NCBI RefSeq assembly: GCF_025979885.1 | Contig: NZ_CP110139.1 | Coordinates: 4,236,001 to 4,300,000 of the forward strand | DNA from: Hymenobacter sp. YIM 151500-1 | GTDB taxonomy: Bacteria > Bacteroidota > Bacteroidia > Cytophagales > Hymenobacteraceae | Direction: 5' to 3' | Length of the DNA: 64,000 nt | In this document: piece by piece, positions 17,658-26,460 of the stretch | Layout of the letters: every line of letters starts with the position of its first letter | How positions within the stretch are numbered: the stretch's first letter is position 1 | Notes under the pieces: model-generated | Told to the model about the DNA's origin: nothing | The model's input: the letters and a program-made list of their open reading frames with translations, nothing else | The model's database searches: none | Translations under genes and position numbers: made by a program

Positions 17658-17957
17658 TTAATGAGCCGTTAGCTTCTCCTTGTGCTTGGTAATCTGCCGC
17701 TTCAGGTTGTCGGCGGCGGCGTCGGTTGCGGCTTCAAACGAGGCGGCGTCTTCCTGCGAGAACAAGGTGGCGCCGGGTACGTGCAGCTTCACTTCCACAG
17801 TTTTATTATTGATACCGTCTTTGTTGTTGAGGCGCAGAATTACTTCGCCCTCTATCACGCGGTCATAAAAGGTTTCCAGCTTATCGAGGCGCTTCTGGAT
17901 GAAGTCGAGCAGTTTCTGGTCGGCATCAAAATGCACCGATTGCGTCTGTACTTTCAT
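17658..17957 (-). CDS. hpf: Ribosome hibernation promoting factor, short form
   Basis: A 99-residue HPF/YfiA family protein that binds the 30S decoding region and stabilises inactive ribosomes. The family order is visible: VHFDADQKLLDFIQKRLDKLETFYDRV, then VEVKLHVPGATLFSQEDAASFEAATDAAADNLKRQITKHKEK. It lacks the C-terminal dimerisation domain of long HPF. The start at MKVQTQSVHF (17957) is chosen. It follows xerC by 35 nt on the same strand, probably one transcript, as in the conserved Bacteroidota rpsU-xerC-hpf order. Confidence 0.95.
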   Translation of the reverse strand: MKVQTQSVHFDADQKLLDFIQKRLDKLETFYDRVIEGEVILRLNNKDGINNKTVEVKLHVPGATLFSQEDAASFEAATDAAADNLKRQITKHKEKLTAH

Positions 17958-17992
17958 CGGGGGTTGGGTTAAGGGGTAGAACAAGAAACAAA

Positions 17993-18880
17993 TCAGGCCT
18001 TTGGGTGGGCCTTATCAAACACTGATTTCAGCTTGTCGATGCTCAGGTGAGTGTATACCTGAGTGGCCGCCAGATTCGCGTGCCCGAGCAGCTCCTTAAT
18101 GGCATTCAGATCAGCCCCTTTGCCCAGCAGGTGCGTGGCAAACGAGTGGCGCAGCACGTGCGGGTGCTGCTGGCCCGAGGCCGTCGTAATCTGACTTAAA
18201 TAGTGCTTCACGGTGCGGTAGACGAACTTTTCGTAGAGCGGCTCGCCCTTATTGGTAACGAGCAAGGCCGGCCACGCGTTGCTGCCGGGCGCAAAGTCGC
18301 GTTGCTTGCGGGCTATATAGCGTTCCAGTACGGCCAGCAGCGTAGGGTTCAGCGGCACCAGCCGCTGCTTGTTGCCCTTGCCCGTTACGCGCACCGTCCG
18401 GCCGCTCAAACTCAGGTCGTCGTGCCGGATGCCCAGCAGCTCCGACAAGCGGATGCCCGTGCCGTAGAGCAGCTCCAAAATCAGCTGGTCGCGCACCCCG
18501 GCAAAGTCGTCCGGGAAGGCAAACGAGTTAAGCAGCCCGTTCAATGATTCCTCCGGTACGAAGTCGGGCAGCTTCTTAGCCACCTTGGGCGAGGTAATGC
18601 GCAGCATGGGGTTTTTCTGAATGGCCCCGGTGCGCAGCAAATACTTGAAATAGGAGCGCAGGCAGGCAATTTTGCGGTTCACGGTGCGCGGGTCGCGGTG
18701 CTGCTGCATCAGGGCCACCACCCAGGACCTAATCAGGGTGTGGTCGGCCTGCGTGGGGTCGGCCAGCTCGAAAGCGGCCAGCAGGTATTCCGAAAACTGC
18801 CGTAAGTCGGTTTGGTACGAAAGGACCGTATGCGGGCTGTAGCGGCGCTCAAACCGCAGATAGTCAAAAAACAATTCCAT
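17993..18880 (-). CDS. xerC: Tyrosine recombinase XerC/XerD family
   Basis: A 295-residue site-specific recombinase for chromosome dimer resolution. The N-terminal SAM-like domain (LRFERRYSPHTVLSYQTDLRQF) is followed by the catalytic domain: GTGIRLSELLGI (Arg), VTGKGNKQRLVPL (Lys), HVLRHSFATHLL (His-x-x-Arg), LLGHANLAATQVYTHL (His and nucleophile Tyr). The start at MELFFDYLRFE (18880) is the homologous one. It is on the same strand as rpsU and hpf, and separated from rpsU by a terminator. The context argues for a housekeeping Xer, not a mobile-element integrase. Confidence 0.95.
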   Translation of the reverse strand: MELFFDYLRFERRYSPHTVLSYQTDLRQFSEYLLAAFELADPTQADHTLIRSWVVALMQQHRDPRTVNRKIACLRSYFKYLLRTGAIQKNPMLRITSPKVAKKLPDFVPEESLNGLLNSFAFPDDFAGVRDQLILELLYGTGIRLSELLGIRHDDLSLSGRTVRVTGKGNKQRLVPLNPTLLAVLERYIARKQRDFAPGSNAWPALLVTNKGEPLYEKFVYRTVKHYLSQITTASGQQHPHVLRHSFATHLLGKGADLNAIKELLGHANLAATQVYTHLSIDKLKSVFDKAHPKA

Positions 18881-18961
18881 ACGCGGCAGGCCCGCTGGCT
18901 GGGGCCGGGTTTCTAATGTAGAGAATTCGCCGAAAAGAAAAAAGCGAAACCACTGAATACA

Positions 18962-19005
18962 AAAAGCCGGATAATCTGCCCCGTAGAGCAAATTATCCGG
19001 CTTTT
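18962..19005 (-). terminator. rpsU terminator
   Basis: AAAAGCCGGATAAT / ATTATCCGGCTTTT forms a 14-bp stem. Read on the minus strand it ends in CTTTTTG just after rpsU. Confidence 0.8.
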
Positions 19006-19028
19006 CGGCCCTGAAAACGAGGTGGCGT

Positions 19029-19223
19029 CTAGCTGGCGTCGGTGCCGTAAGTAGCCTGCTTGTAGATAGCTTTCTGCTTCTGCTTACGCTGGGTAATAGA
19101 AGGCTTCTGGAAGAAGGTGCGGCGGCGCAGCTCTTTCAGCACGCCCGTGCGCTCAAATTTCTTTTTGAAGCGCTTCAGCGCGCGGTCAACCGACTCGTTT
19201 TCTTTGATTTGGACGATGATCAT
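19029..19223 (-). CDS. rpsU: 30S ribosomal protein S21
   Basis: A 64-residue S21: MIIVQIKENESVDRALKRFKKKFERTGVLKELRRRTFFQKPS is the family signature with its basic C-terminal helix. The ATG at 19223 is used; the longer frame to 19304 runs into the palindromic repeat. A minus-strand TATCTTTG box (19268 down to 19261) sits about 38 nt upstream, beside the 42-bp palindrome. Confidence 0.98.
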   Translation of the reverse strand: MIIVQIKENESVDRALKRFKKKFERTGVLKELRRRTFFQKPSITQRKQKQKAIYKQATYGTDAS

Positions 19224-19260
19224 ATCTTCAGTGAGGTTGGAATCCAGGGTTGGAGGGCCG

Positions 19261-19268
19261 CAAAGATA
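19261..19268 (-). promoter_or_regulatory. rpsU promoter -7 box
   Basis: CAAAGATA on the plus strand is TATCTTTG on the minus strand, an exact TAnnTTTG. It overlaps the first base of the adjacent palindromic element, so the upstream -33 region lies inside the palindrome arm. Confidence 0.55.
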
Positions 19269-19381
19269 ATCACAGATTGTGCAGATTAAAAAATTTGATT
19301 TCACAGATTACTGACGAGCCGCCCGAAGTGCACCCCCAAAATCTGTGAAATCAAATTTTTTAATCTGCACAATCTGTGATT
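19268..19381. repeat. Perfect 42-bp-arm palindrome P6
   Basis: Arms 19268-19309 and 19340-19381 are exact inverted copies (beginning AATCACAGATTGTGCAGATT), separated by 30 nt of unrelated GC-rich sequence. It fills the gap between the 3' end of the acyl-CoA dehydrogenase gene and the rpsU promoter. Its AT-rich composition contrasts with the flanks, and I recall similar CACAGATT repeats scattered in Bacteroidota. Confidence 0.92.
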
Positions 19382-19395
19382 CAATCCTGTGATTC

Positions 19396-20535
19396 TTACT
19401 TCAGCAGGGCGCGGGCAATAACCAGCTTCTGAATCTCGGAGGTGCCTTCGCCGATGGTGCACAGCTTGGCGTCGCGGTAGTACTTCTCGGCCGGATAATC
19501 CTTGGTATAGCCGTAGCCCCCGAAGATTTGCACCGCCTCATTCGCCACGCGCACCGACACTTCCGAGGCGTACAGCTTGGCCATTGCTGACTCGCGGTTC
19601 ACGTTCTGGCCGTGGTCCTTCATGTCGGCAGCGCGGTAAGTCAGCAGCGAGGCCGCCTCGATTTCGGTAGCCATGTCGGCCAGCTTGAAGGCCACGCCCT
19701 GGAAGTTGCTGATGGGCTGGTTGAACTGGTGGCGTTCCTTGGAATATTGCACGGCCGCCTCGTAGGCACCCTGCGCAATGCCCAGGCTCAGAGCCGCAAT
19801 GCTGATCCGGCCGCCGTCGAGCACCTTCAACGACTGCACAAACCCGTCGCCAACCTTGCCAATCACGTTTTCCTTGGGCACGCGGCAGTCGGTGAAAATC
19901 AGCTCCGTAGTTTCGGAGGCGCGCATCCCCAGCTTATCTTCCTTGCGGCCGGCCGCAAAACCAGGCGTGCCCCGCTCAATGATGAAAGCCGTCATGCCGT
20001 GCGAGTCGCCGACTTCGCCGGTGCGGGCAATAACCACGGCCACATTCCCGCTCTTGCCGTGGGTAATGAAGTTTTTGGCTCCGTTCAGCACGTAATAGTC
20101 GCCGTCTTCCACGGCCACGGTGCGCATGTTGCCGGCGTCGGAGCCGGTGTTGGGCTCTGTCAGGCCCCAGGCCCCAATCCACTCACCGGAAGCCAGCTTG
20201 GGCAGGTACTTGCGCTTTTGCTCCTCCGAAGCGTGCTGCAGGATGTGGCCGGTGCACAAGGAGTTGTGCGCCGCCATGCTTAGGCCGATGCTGCCGTCGA
20301 TTTTGGCCAGCTCGGCAATGGCCGTGACGTACTCCATGTAGCCAAAGCCCGAGCCGCCGTACTCCTGCGGCACCAGCACGCCCATCAGGCCTAGCTCACC
20401 GAGCTTGTGAAACACGTCGATGGGGAACTCCTGGGTTTCGTCCCACCGCATCATGTGGGGCTTGATGTGCTGGGCGCCGAAGTCGCGCACCATCTGGGCA
20501 ATCATTGTCTGGTTTTCGGTAGCGACCAGTTCCAT
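19396..20535 (-). CDS. Acyl-CoA dehydrogenase
   Basis: A 379-residue FAD enzyme of normal length that introduces the alpha-beta double bond into acyl-CoA. Visible signatures: [16 protein letters not shown] (FAD/substrate loop), [13 protein letters not shown], and the C-terminal [34 protein letters not shown], which contains the region of the catalytic glutamate. It is most like short/medium-chain or butyryl-CoA-type members. It is monocistronic, and its chain-length specificity cannot be read. Confidence 0.95.
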   Translation of the reverse strand: MELVATENQTMIAQMVRDFGAQHIKPHMMRWDETQEFPIDVFHKLGELGLMGVLVPQEYGGSGFGYMEYVTAIAELAKIDGSIGLSMAAHNSLCTGHILQHASEEQKRKYLPKLASGEWIGAWGLTEPNTGSDAGNMRTVAVEDGDYYVLNGAKNFITHGKSGNVAVVIARTGEVGDSHGMTAFIIERGTPGFAAGRKEDKLGMRASETTELIFTDCRVPKENVIGKVGDGFVQSLKVLDGGRISIAALSLGIAQGAYEAAVQYSKERHQFNQPISNFQGVAFKLADMATEIEAASLLTYRAADMKDHGQNVNRESAMAKLYASEVSVRVANEAVQIFGGYGYTKDYPAEKYYRDAKLCTIGEGTSEIQKLVIARALLK

Positions 20536-20679
20536 GGGTGGGGTGGGATATAAGGGTGGGTGGGAAGTAAAGAAGCTAGCTGCAGGCTACAACCCGCAGG
20601 GCTCAGTTTTGGGTCCGCGAAAGTACGATTTTGCGGCTGCATCCGCCAGTACAGGATTCGGGCCTGACGGGGCACGAAT

Positions 20680-20711
20680 TTTGAAAGGGCGTCCTAATTC
20701 GGTTACCTTTG
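20680..20711 (+). promoter_or_regulatory. Promoter of the capsule export operon
   Basis: TTTG (20680-20683), a 20-nt spacer, then TACCTTTG (20704-20711): an exact match to the Bacteroidota TTTG / TAnnTTTG promoter. It predicts a start near 20717 and a leader of about 70 nt before the ATG at 20787. Confidence 0.75.
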
Positions 20712-20786
20712 GTGGTTTTTCAGACAAAAACCGCCCGGCGCGGCGCTGTCGTTACATCCGAACCTGAACCCGGCTTCCCGGCCTGC

Positions 20787-21719
20787 ATGCAACCATCTTT
20801 TTCTTGCCGCCTCTTGCGCCTGTGGGTGCTGTGCGTGCCTGTAGTGCTGTTTTTCGCCTCGTGCACTGCCTCGCGCATCCGTCAGCAGAACATCCTCTTC
20901 CGCACGGATGGCGCCGGCCGCCTCGACACGGCCAGCCTGCGCAACGTAGTAAACCGGGCCGAGCGCAACTACATCATCCAGCCCAACGACTTCCTCGACG
21001 TGCGGGTGTATACCAATAGAGGGGAGCGAATTCTGGACCCCAACGGGGAGTTGTTTTTTGGTCAGCCCGCGGGCACTGGCGCCGGCAGCGTCAACCGGCA
21101 GGGCAGCGGTGGCCGGTCAGCCCAGCCACAACGGATTGGGGGCCAGGCGGGGCAGCAACCCTTGGCTGAGTTTTTGGTGCAGCGGGACGGCGTGGTGAAG
21201 CTACCCCTAGTAGGCACGGTGAAACTGTCGGGCCTGACGTTGCTGCAAGCCGATAGTCTGCTGCAAACCAGGTACGCAGAGTTTTACAAGGAAGCGTTTG
21301 TGACCACCCGGGTCACCAACAACCGCATCATTGTGCTGGGTGCTACCAGCGGAGGGTCCGGACAAATAATCTCCATGTTCAACGACAACATGAATTTGTT
21401 GGAAGTGCTGGCCGCCGCGGGAGGCATTGAAGGTGGCTTTGCGGGAACTACCGGCCAGAGCCGCGTTGGCCGGGTCGACAATATTCGCCTGATTCGGGGT
21501 GATTTGAAAAATCCGCAGGTGCAAGTTATTGACCTGACGACCATTGAGGGCATGCGCCGGGCTAACCTACAGGTGGAACCCAATGATATAATTTATGTTG
21601 AACCCATTCGGCGGCCTTTCTTCGAAAGCCTGCAGGATGCTGGCCCCCTGTTCGGGCTAATTGGCAGCCTTGCCGGAATTGCCAATATCTTTTTTATTAT
21701 ATCCCAAATCAACAACTAA
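20787..21719 (+). CDS. Wza-like polysaccharide export lipoprotein (SLBB family)
   Basis: A 310-residue outer-membrane lipoprotein. The signal peptide ends in a lipobox (LFFASC). A Poly_export domain (YIIQPNDFLDVRVYTN ... VQRDGVVKLPLVGTVKLSGLTLLQAD) and an SLBB-like segment (IIVLGATSGGSGQIISMFNDNMNLLEVLAAAGG) follow. It should form the outer-membrane channel for capsule or exopolysaccharide. The ATG at 20787 gives the lipoprotein signal; the 26 residues upstream are not signal-like. It is first gene of the operon with the Wzc-like kinase (57 nt downstream) and CapC-like phosphatase. Confidence 0.92.
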   Translation: MQPSFSCRLLRLWVLCVPVVLFFASCTASRIRQQNILFRTDGAGRLDTASLRNVVNRAERNYIIQPNDFLDVRVYTNRGERILDPNGELFFGQPAGTGAGSVNRQGSGGRSAQPQRIGGQAGQQPLAEFLVQRDGVVKLPLVGTVKLSGLTLLQADSLLQTRYAEFYKEAFVTTRVTNNRIIVLGATSGGSGQIISMFNDNMNLLEVLAAAGGIEGGFAGTTGQSRVGRVDNIRLIRGDLKNPQVQVIDLTTIEGMRRANLQVEPNDIIYVEPIRRPFFESLQDAGPLFGLIGSLAGIANIFFIISQINN

Positions 21720-21776
21720 CTGCCGATTGACTTGCTATCTGTATCTACGTCATTCTCTGAAAACAATTAGTACTAC

Positions 21777-24224
21777 ATGGCAGCGAAAGAAGACGCTGAG
21801 CTAGAAGAACTCATCCGCAGTGCGGGCGCCGAGCCGGAGGAAGAAAGCGAAGGCGGCGGCCTTGATCTAACCACGTTGGTGATGGTGGCGCGCAAAAGCG
21901 TGCCGTGGATCTTGCTGCTGATTGTGGTGGGTGTTACGGCGGCCTGGCTTTTCCTGCGCTATACTCCGCCCACTTACAAGTCCTCCTCTACTCTCAAAAT
22001 TGACGAAAAAACCGAAGCTGGCGTGCTGGGCATTGGCGCGCTGGGCGGGGCTGCCGAAAAGCAGCAGAACGTAAACAAGCTGTCGGGTGAAATTGAGCTT
22101 ATTAAATCCGACCTGATTTACCGGCGGCTAAAAGATTCGCTGAAGCTGGATGTAACCTACTACGTGGAGGGCACGGTGCTGGAAAGTGAGCTGTACCGCA
22201 CCTCGCCGTTTCGCGTGGAGTATGAAGCGAAAGAGGGTGCTGCCTACAACACCAAGTTTGGGCTGCAGTTTCTGCCTAATCGGCGCTTCCGCCTGACGTA
22301 TACAGCCAACAATCAAGAGGAATCCGGCGAATACAGCTTCGGCCAGCCGGTTCAGGCGGCGGGCTTTCTGCTGCGCGTGTTTGCTACCGATGCCTACACC
22401 ACTGAGGCGTTGGATGGTAGCTATCATTTCGTTATTAACGACGACGCCAGCCTGAACGAGTACCTGAACGAAAACCTGCTGGTCGAAATCATCAACCCCG
22501 AGGCCAATACCATCGGCATTTCCTTCACCGACCACAATCCGCAGAAAGCTCAGGCCATTGTCAATAAGATTGACTCGGTGTACTTGGTGGAGAAAATACT
22601 GCGCAAGCAGGAGCAGGCCGCCCGAAGCATGAAATTCCTGGACGAGCAGCTCGGCGAAAACCGGGGCAACCTGCAAGGGGCCGAAGAAAACCTACAGGCT
22701 TTTTTCAAGCGCAACAAAACCAACGACGTCAAAGCCGACGTTGCGCAGATCACCCAGCTGCTCCAGCAGCTGGAAGATGAGCGGGAGAAGCTGGAGGAGC
22801 AAGCCGATCTGCTGGCCGACCTGGCCCGCCTGATAGAACAGGACCGCCTGACCACCCGTGAAGACGGAGACGTGTTTCAGAGCGTGCCGGCATTGTCGAG
22901 CATCAAGGACGGGCAGCTGACCCAGCGCATTGCCGAGCTGAGCGACCAGCAACTGGACCTGCGGCGGGTGCAGTTCTCGTACCAGAACTCTACCGATGCC
23001 GTGAAGCTGCGGCAGGAGCAAATTGCCGATACCAAGCAGGTTATCCGGGAGCTGTTGCAAAAAAACCAGCGGCTGGTCCGGCGCCAACTGGCCAAGATGG
23101 ACATCAAACAGGCCGAGCTGGAAGCCCGCCTGCGGGAGCTGCCTGAAAAGCAAACCGAGCAAGCTCGCCTCCAACGGCCGCTTGAGTTGTACGAAAAGTA
23201 CAATATCAACATGATGGACCGGAAGATTGAGTTCGGCATTCAGCTGGCCGGCACCACGCCCGACTTTCAGATTCTGTCGCCGGCCACGCTGCCTAGCATC
23301 CCGATTTCGCCGCGCCGGCTGATGGTGTACGCCATCGGGCTGGCGGCCGGCGTGGTGCTGGGCCTGGGGCTGATTGCGGCGCGCTACCTGCTGCACAACA
23401 CCGTGACCAACGTGGCCGAGCTGGAGCGCAACACCCAGGCGCCGGTGCTGGGCGTGATTCCGACCTACGAGAAGGAAAAGATGGTGGTGTCGAAGCTGGT
23501 AGTAGACAAAAACCCCAAGTCGGCCATATCCGAGGCTATTCGCTCCATCCGCACCAACCTGGAGTTCATGGCGTCGTCCAAGAAGAAGCGCCTGATTTCG
23601 GTTACGTCGACGGTGAGCGGCGAAGGCAAAACCTTCGTGACGGTGAACCTGGCCGGCATCATTGCCGCCTCCGACCAGCGGGTGGTGATTCTGGACCTGG
23701 ACATGCGCAAGCCCAAAATCAACCTGGCCTTCGACGCCGAAAACGTGAAGGGCGTTAGCACCATCCTGATTGAGAAGCACACTTGGCAGGAATGCTTGCA
23801 GCACACATCTATTCCGAGCCTCGACTTTATCTCGGCCGGCCCCACGCCGCCCAACCCCTCGGAGTTGATTCTGAGTCCGCGTTTCGACGAGTTGGTGGAG
23901 AGCTTGTTTCAGCACTACGACGTGGTGATGATTGACACTCCGCCGGTGGGGCTGGTAACGGACGGCATCCTGATTATGCGCCGGGCCGACGTGCCAATTT
24001 ACATTGTGCGCGCCAACTACTCCAAGAAATCGTTCCTCAAGAATATCAACAAGCTGATTCGCGTCAACGGCTTCACCAAGCTGACCACCATCCTGAACGA
24101 CGCCCAGGCCAGCAGCATGCATGGCTACGGCTACGGCTACGGCTATGGCTACGGGCAGGGATACTACGAGGAAGAGGCCCCCAAAGCCGGCTTGCTGGGA
24201 CGGCTCCGCAAGCAGTTCTCCTAA
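21777..24224 (+). CDS. Wzc-type polysaccharide co-polymerase / tyrosine autokinase
   Basis: An 815-residue inner-membrane protein. TM1 lies at about 40-60. A large periplasmic region has Wzz and coiled-coil GNVR parts (about 280-500), TM2 lies at about 515-537, and a cytosolic BY-kinase domain follows with Walker A (TVSGEGKTFVTVNLAG, about 608-623), Walker A' (VVILDLDMRKPKIN) and Walker B (DVVMIDTPPVGLVTDG). The tail contains a GYGYGYGYGYGQGYY repeat that would carry the autophosphorylated tyrosines. It controls capsule polymer length and export with the Wza-like partner. The next gene encodes the matching PHP-type tyrosine phosphatase. Confidence 0.95.
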   Translation: MAAKEDAELEELIRSAGAEPEEESEGGGLDLTTLVMVARKSVPWILLLIVVGVTAAWLFLRYTPPTYKSSSTLKIDEKTEAGVLGIGALGGAAEKQQNVNKLSGEIELIKSDLIYRRLKDSLKLDVTYYVEGTVLESELYRTSPFRVEYEAKEGAAYNTKFGLQFLPNRRFRLTYTANNQEESGEYSFGQPVQAAGFLLRVFATDAYTTEALDGSYHFVINDDASLNEYLNENLLVEIINPEANTIGISFTDHNPQKAQAIVNKIDSVYLVEKILRKQEQAARSMKFLDEQLGENRGNLQGAEENLQAFFKRNKTNDVKADVAQITQLLQQLEDEREKLEEQADLLADLARLIEQDRLTTREDGDVFQSVPALSSIKDGQLTQRIAELSDQQLDLRRVQFSYQNSTDAVKLRQEQIADTKQVIRELLQKNQRLVRRQLAKMDIKQAELEARLRELPEKQTEQARLQRPLELYEKYNINMMDRKIEFGIQLAGTTPDFQILSPATLPSIPISPRRLMVYAIGLAAGVVLGLGLIAARYLLHNTVTNVAELERNTQAPVLGVIPTYEKEKMVVSKLVVDKNPKSAISEAIRSIRTNLEFMASSKKKRLISVTSTVSGEGKTFVTVNLAGIIAASDQRVVILDLDMRKPKINLAFDAENVKGVSTILIEKHTWQECLQHTSIPSLDFISAGPTPPNPSELILSPRFDELVESLFQHYDVVMIDTPPVGLVTDGILIMRRADVPIYIVRANYSKKSFLKNINKLIRVNGFTKLTTILNDAQASSMHGYGYGYGYGYGQGYYEEEAPKAGLLGRLRKQFS

Positions 24225-24243
24225 TCCCTGATACCTTCGGCCC

Positions 24244-25023
24244 ATGGCAAGTTTTCTGCAAAAGCTGTGGGGCCGCAAAGCGGAGGGCACTACCACCCAA
24301 CCAGAGGAGCTACGGAGCCTGGCCAGCCTAGGCACCGACATGCATTCCCACCTGCTGCCCGGCCTCGACGACGGCGCCGAAACCATGGAGCAGGCCGTGG
24401 AGCTGGTGCGTAGCATGCAGGCCCTGGGCTACCACAAGCTGGTGCTCACGCCCCACGTCATGGGCGACTTTTACCGCAACACGCCCGAGGGCATCGGGGC
24501 GGCCCTGCACCAGCTGCAACAAGCCGCCCAAACGGCAGGCATCACGGGAGTGACGCTGGAGAGTGCCGCGGAGTATTACCTGGATGAATGGTTTGGGCAG
24601 AAGCTGGCGGACGGGGAGCCGCTGCTCAGCTTCGGCGGGGCCCGGCGCTGCGTGCTGGTAGAAACCTCCTACATCAACGAGCCCTTCAACTTTCAGCAAA
24701 CCATATTCGAGTTGCAGGCGGCGGGCTACCAGCCGGTGCTAGCCCACCCAGAGCGGTACACCTACTTGTACGGGCGCTTTGAGGAGCTGGAGAAAATTCG
24801 GGAAACGGGCGTGTGGCTTCAGCTCAACCTGAACTCCCTGACTGGCTACTACTCCACTGGAGCCAGGCGCGTGGCCGAGAAGCTGATTGACGCCGGCCTG
24901 GTAGACCTGGTAGGCTCCGACGCCCACCACCTGAAGCACCTGGAAAACATTCGCACTAAAGTGCTGCCCTCCGACTACCTGCGGAAGCTGCTCGCGCTGC
25001 CGCTGATGAATACGAGTTTGTGA
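24244..25023 (+). CDS. CapC/CpsB-like PHP-domain tyrosine phosphatase
   Basis: A 259-residue metal-dependent phosphatase that dephosphorylates Wzc-type kinases. PHP motifs are clear: DMHSHLLPGLDDGA, KLVLTPHVMGDFY, PVLAHPERYTY and LVGSDAHHLKHL supply the His/Asp metal ligands. It starts 19 nt after the kinase gene. A TACCTTCG box ends 4 nt before its ATG, so it could also have its own start. Using a PHP enzyme instead of the low-molecular-weight Wzb phosphatase of proteobacteria is usual for Bacteroidota and Firmicutes. Confidence 0.93.
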   Translation: MASFLQKLWGRKAEGTTTQPEELRSLASLGTDMHSHLLPGLDDGAETMEQAVELVRSMQALGYHKLVLTPHVMGDFYRNTPEGIGAALHQLQQAAQTAGITGVTLESAAEYYLDEWFGQKLADGEPLLSFGGARRCVLVETSYINEPFNFQQTIFELQAAGYQPVLAHPERYTYLYGRFEELEKIRETGVWLQLNLNSLTGYYSTGARRVAEKLIDAGLVDLVGSDAHHLKHLENIRTKVLPSDYLRKLLALPLMNTSL

Positions 25024-25281
25024 GTGGGGACTTAGGGTCTTGGGGGCTTAAGGTTTTAAATTTGTGCTGTCATCTTCTGAGCACGTTGCCTATCAGGCGA
25101 GATAAATCCCCTTCTCACGGCGGAGCGGCTGGCGCTAGAATAACTTGGCTGCGCCAACGAGCAGACGACATTAGCTACACTGACTTTTGACTTGGCCATT
25201 GCCGGACACCAGATGAAGGATGACGGCTGTTAATTAGAACAGAAACTAAGCCCCTAAGTCCCCAAGACCCTAAGTCCCTAT
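25023..25281. repeat. Palindromic element P2, long copy
   Basis: Terminal inverted repeats GGGACTTAGGGTCTTGGGGG (from 25027) and CCCCAAGACCCTAAGTCCC (to about 25279) flank about 180 bp. That interior has GTCATCTTCTGAGC and GGACACCAGATGAAG, resembling parts of the P3 repeats. The right arm contains AGAACAGAAACTAAGCCCCT, shared with the short copy at 28023-28121. It starts at the stop codon of the phosphatase gene and ends 4 nt before the next ATG. Confidence 0.85.
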
Positions 25282-25284
25282 AAA

Positions 25285-26283
25285 ATGATTTTTGTTACTG
25301 GTGGCAGCGGCTTGGTGGGTAGCTTTTTGATTCCGGAACTGCGGCGGCGGGGGCTGCCGGTGCGGGCCTTGTACCGGCAGCGTGTGCCGCTGGTAGCCGG
25401 GGCCGATGGGGTAGAATGGGTGGAGGGCGACATCCGGGATGGGCTGGGGCTGCGGGCGGCGCTGGAGGGCGTAACTCACGTGTTTCACTGCGCGGGCCTA
25501 GTGTCATACGCCCCCCAGGATGAGGAGGCCCTGCTGCAAATCAATGTGGAAGGGGCCGCCAACGTGGTAGATGCCTGCCTGGAGCGGCCCGGCATCCGGC
25601 TGGGCTTTGTGTCGTCGGTGGCGGCGCTGGGCGGGGTGGCTGGTACTAGTGAGCAGCTTGTGGGGCCGGTGTTTCTCGATGAAAATGCCAAGTGGGACCT
25701 GGGCGCCGAGCACAACGCCTACGCCACGTCGAAGTACCTGGGGGAGCTGGAAGTGTGGCGCGGCGTGTCGGAAGGGCTGCGGGCGGTTATTGTGAATCCC
25801 TCCGTGATTCTGGGGCCGGCCGACTGGAACCGCAGCAGCACCCGCCTTTTCCGCTATGCCCACCAGGAACACTGGTTCTACACGCCCGGCAGCATCAACG
25901 TGGTGGACGTGCGCGACGTGGTGGACATGCTGCTGCGCCTCACGCTTGACACTACAATAAGCGGGGAGCGGTATGTACTAAGTGCCGCCGCCGTGCCCCT
26001 GCACGAATTTCTGGCTCAGGCAGCAGCCAGTTTTGGCAAGCAAGGCCCGTCGGTGGCCGTGCCCACCTGGGCCGCCGAAACCATCTGGCGCCTAGAGCAC
26101 CTGCGCTCCTGGCTGACTGGAGCCCGCCCGCTCATCACCAAAGACACCGCCCGCGCCGGCCGCCACCCCGTCATCTACCAAACCGACAAAGTGCGCCGTG
26201 CCCTGGGCATGGAGTTTCGGCCCGTAGCAGAAACCATTCGCTGGTGCTGTGAGGGGTTACAGGAAAAGGTGAGAAGTGAATGA
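25285..26283 (+). CDS. NAD(P)-dependent SDR epimerase/dehydratase-like protein
   Basis: A 332-residue extended SDR. The N-terminal MIFVTGGSGLVGSFLIPEL is the TGxxGxxG nucleotide-binding motif. YATSKYLGELEV contains the catalytic YxxxK, preceded by FVSSVAALGG with the Ser. The C-terminal half resembles dihydroflavonol-4-reductase-like and NAD-dependent epimerases of Bacteroidota. The substrate is unknown. The start is fixed by the P2 element that ends just upstream. Confidence 0.88.
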   Translation: MIFVTGGSGLVGSFLIPELRRRGLPVRALYRQRVPLVAGADGVEWVEGDIRDGLGLRAALEGVTHVFHCAGLVSYAPQDEEALLQINVEGAANVVDACLERPGIRLGFVSSVAALGGVAGTSEQLVGPVFLDENAKWDLGAEHNAYATSKYLGELEVWRGVSEGLRAVIVNPSVILGPADWNRSSTRLFRYAHQEHWFYTPGSINVVDVRDVVDMLLRLTLDTTISGERYVLSAAAVPLHEFLAQAAASFGKQGPSVAVPTWAAETIWRLEHLRSWLTGARPLITKDTARAGRHPVIYQTDKVRRALGMEFRPVAETIRWCCEGLQEKVRSE

Positions 26284-26460
26284 GGTGGGGAGGTAAATGG
26301 TGACAAGTGACACGTAACAGGTAGCACGTCGGTCATGCTGAGCTTGCCGAAGCATCTCTACCACTGGCTAATCTCAATCGTGAGAACGGAGCGGGAGAGA
26401 TGCTGGGCTACGCCTTCCTTCGGTTCGACTGCGCCTCCGGTTGCGCGGACGCCAGATGAA
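26281..26460 (+). repeat. Dispersed repeat P3, copy 1
   Basis: GTGACAAGTGACACGTAACA, then GGTCATGCTGAGC, GAAGCATCTC (26349-26358), GGCTAAT, CAATCGTG and GCGGACGCCAGATG. The same blocks occur in the same order, inverted, at about 33180-33450. GGCTACGCCTTCCTTCGG (26406-26423) is also shared with the P4 repeat. The derived peptide MLSLPKHL is a familiar spurious ORF product. Confidence 0.8.

Noticed and set aside
17993-18880. Integrase marking a genomic island
   Set aside because: Position between rpsU and hpf is the conserved housekeeping Xer location in Bacteroidota; no att-like repeats or tRNA boundary.
22692-24416. A 574-codon open frame antisense to the Wzc-type kinase gene
   Set aside because: Composition (His/Gln/Arg/Val rich) is that of the reverse complement of a GC-rich gene; the kinase frame has all motifs.
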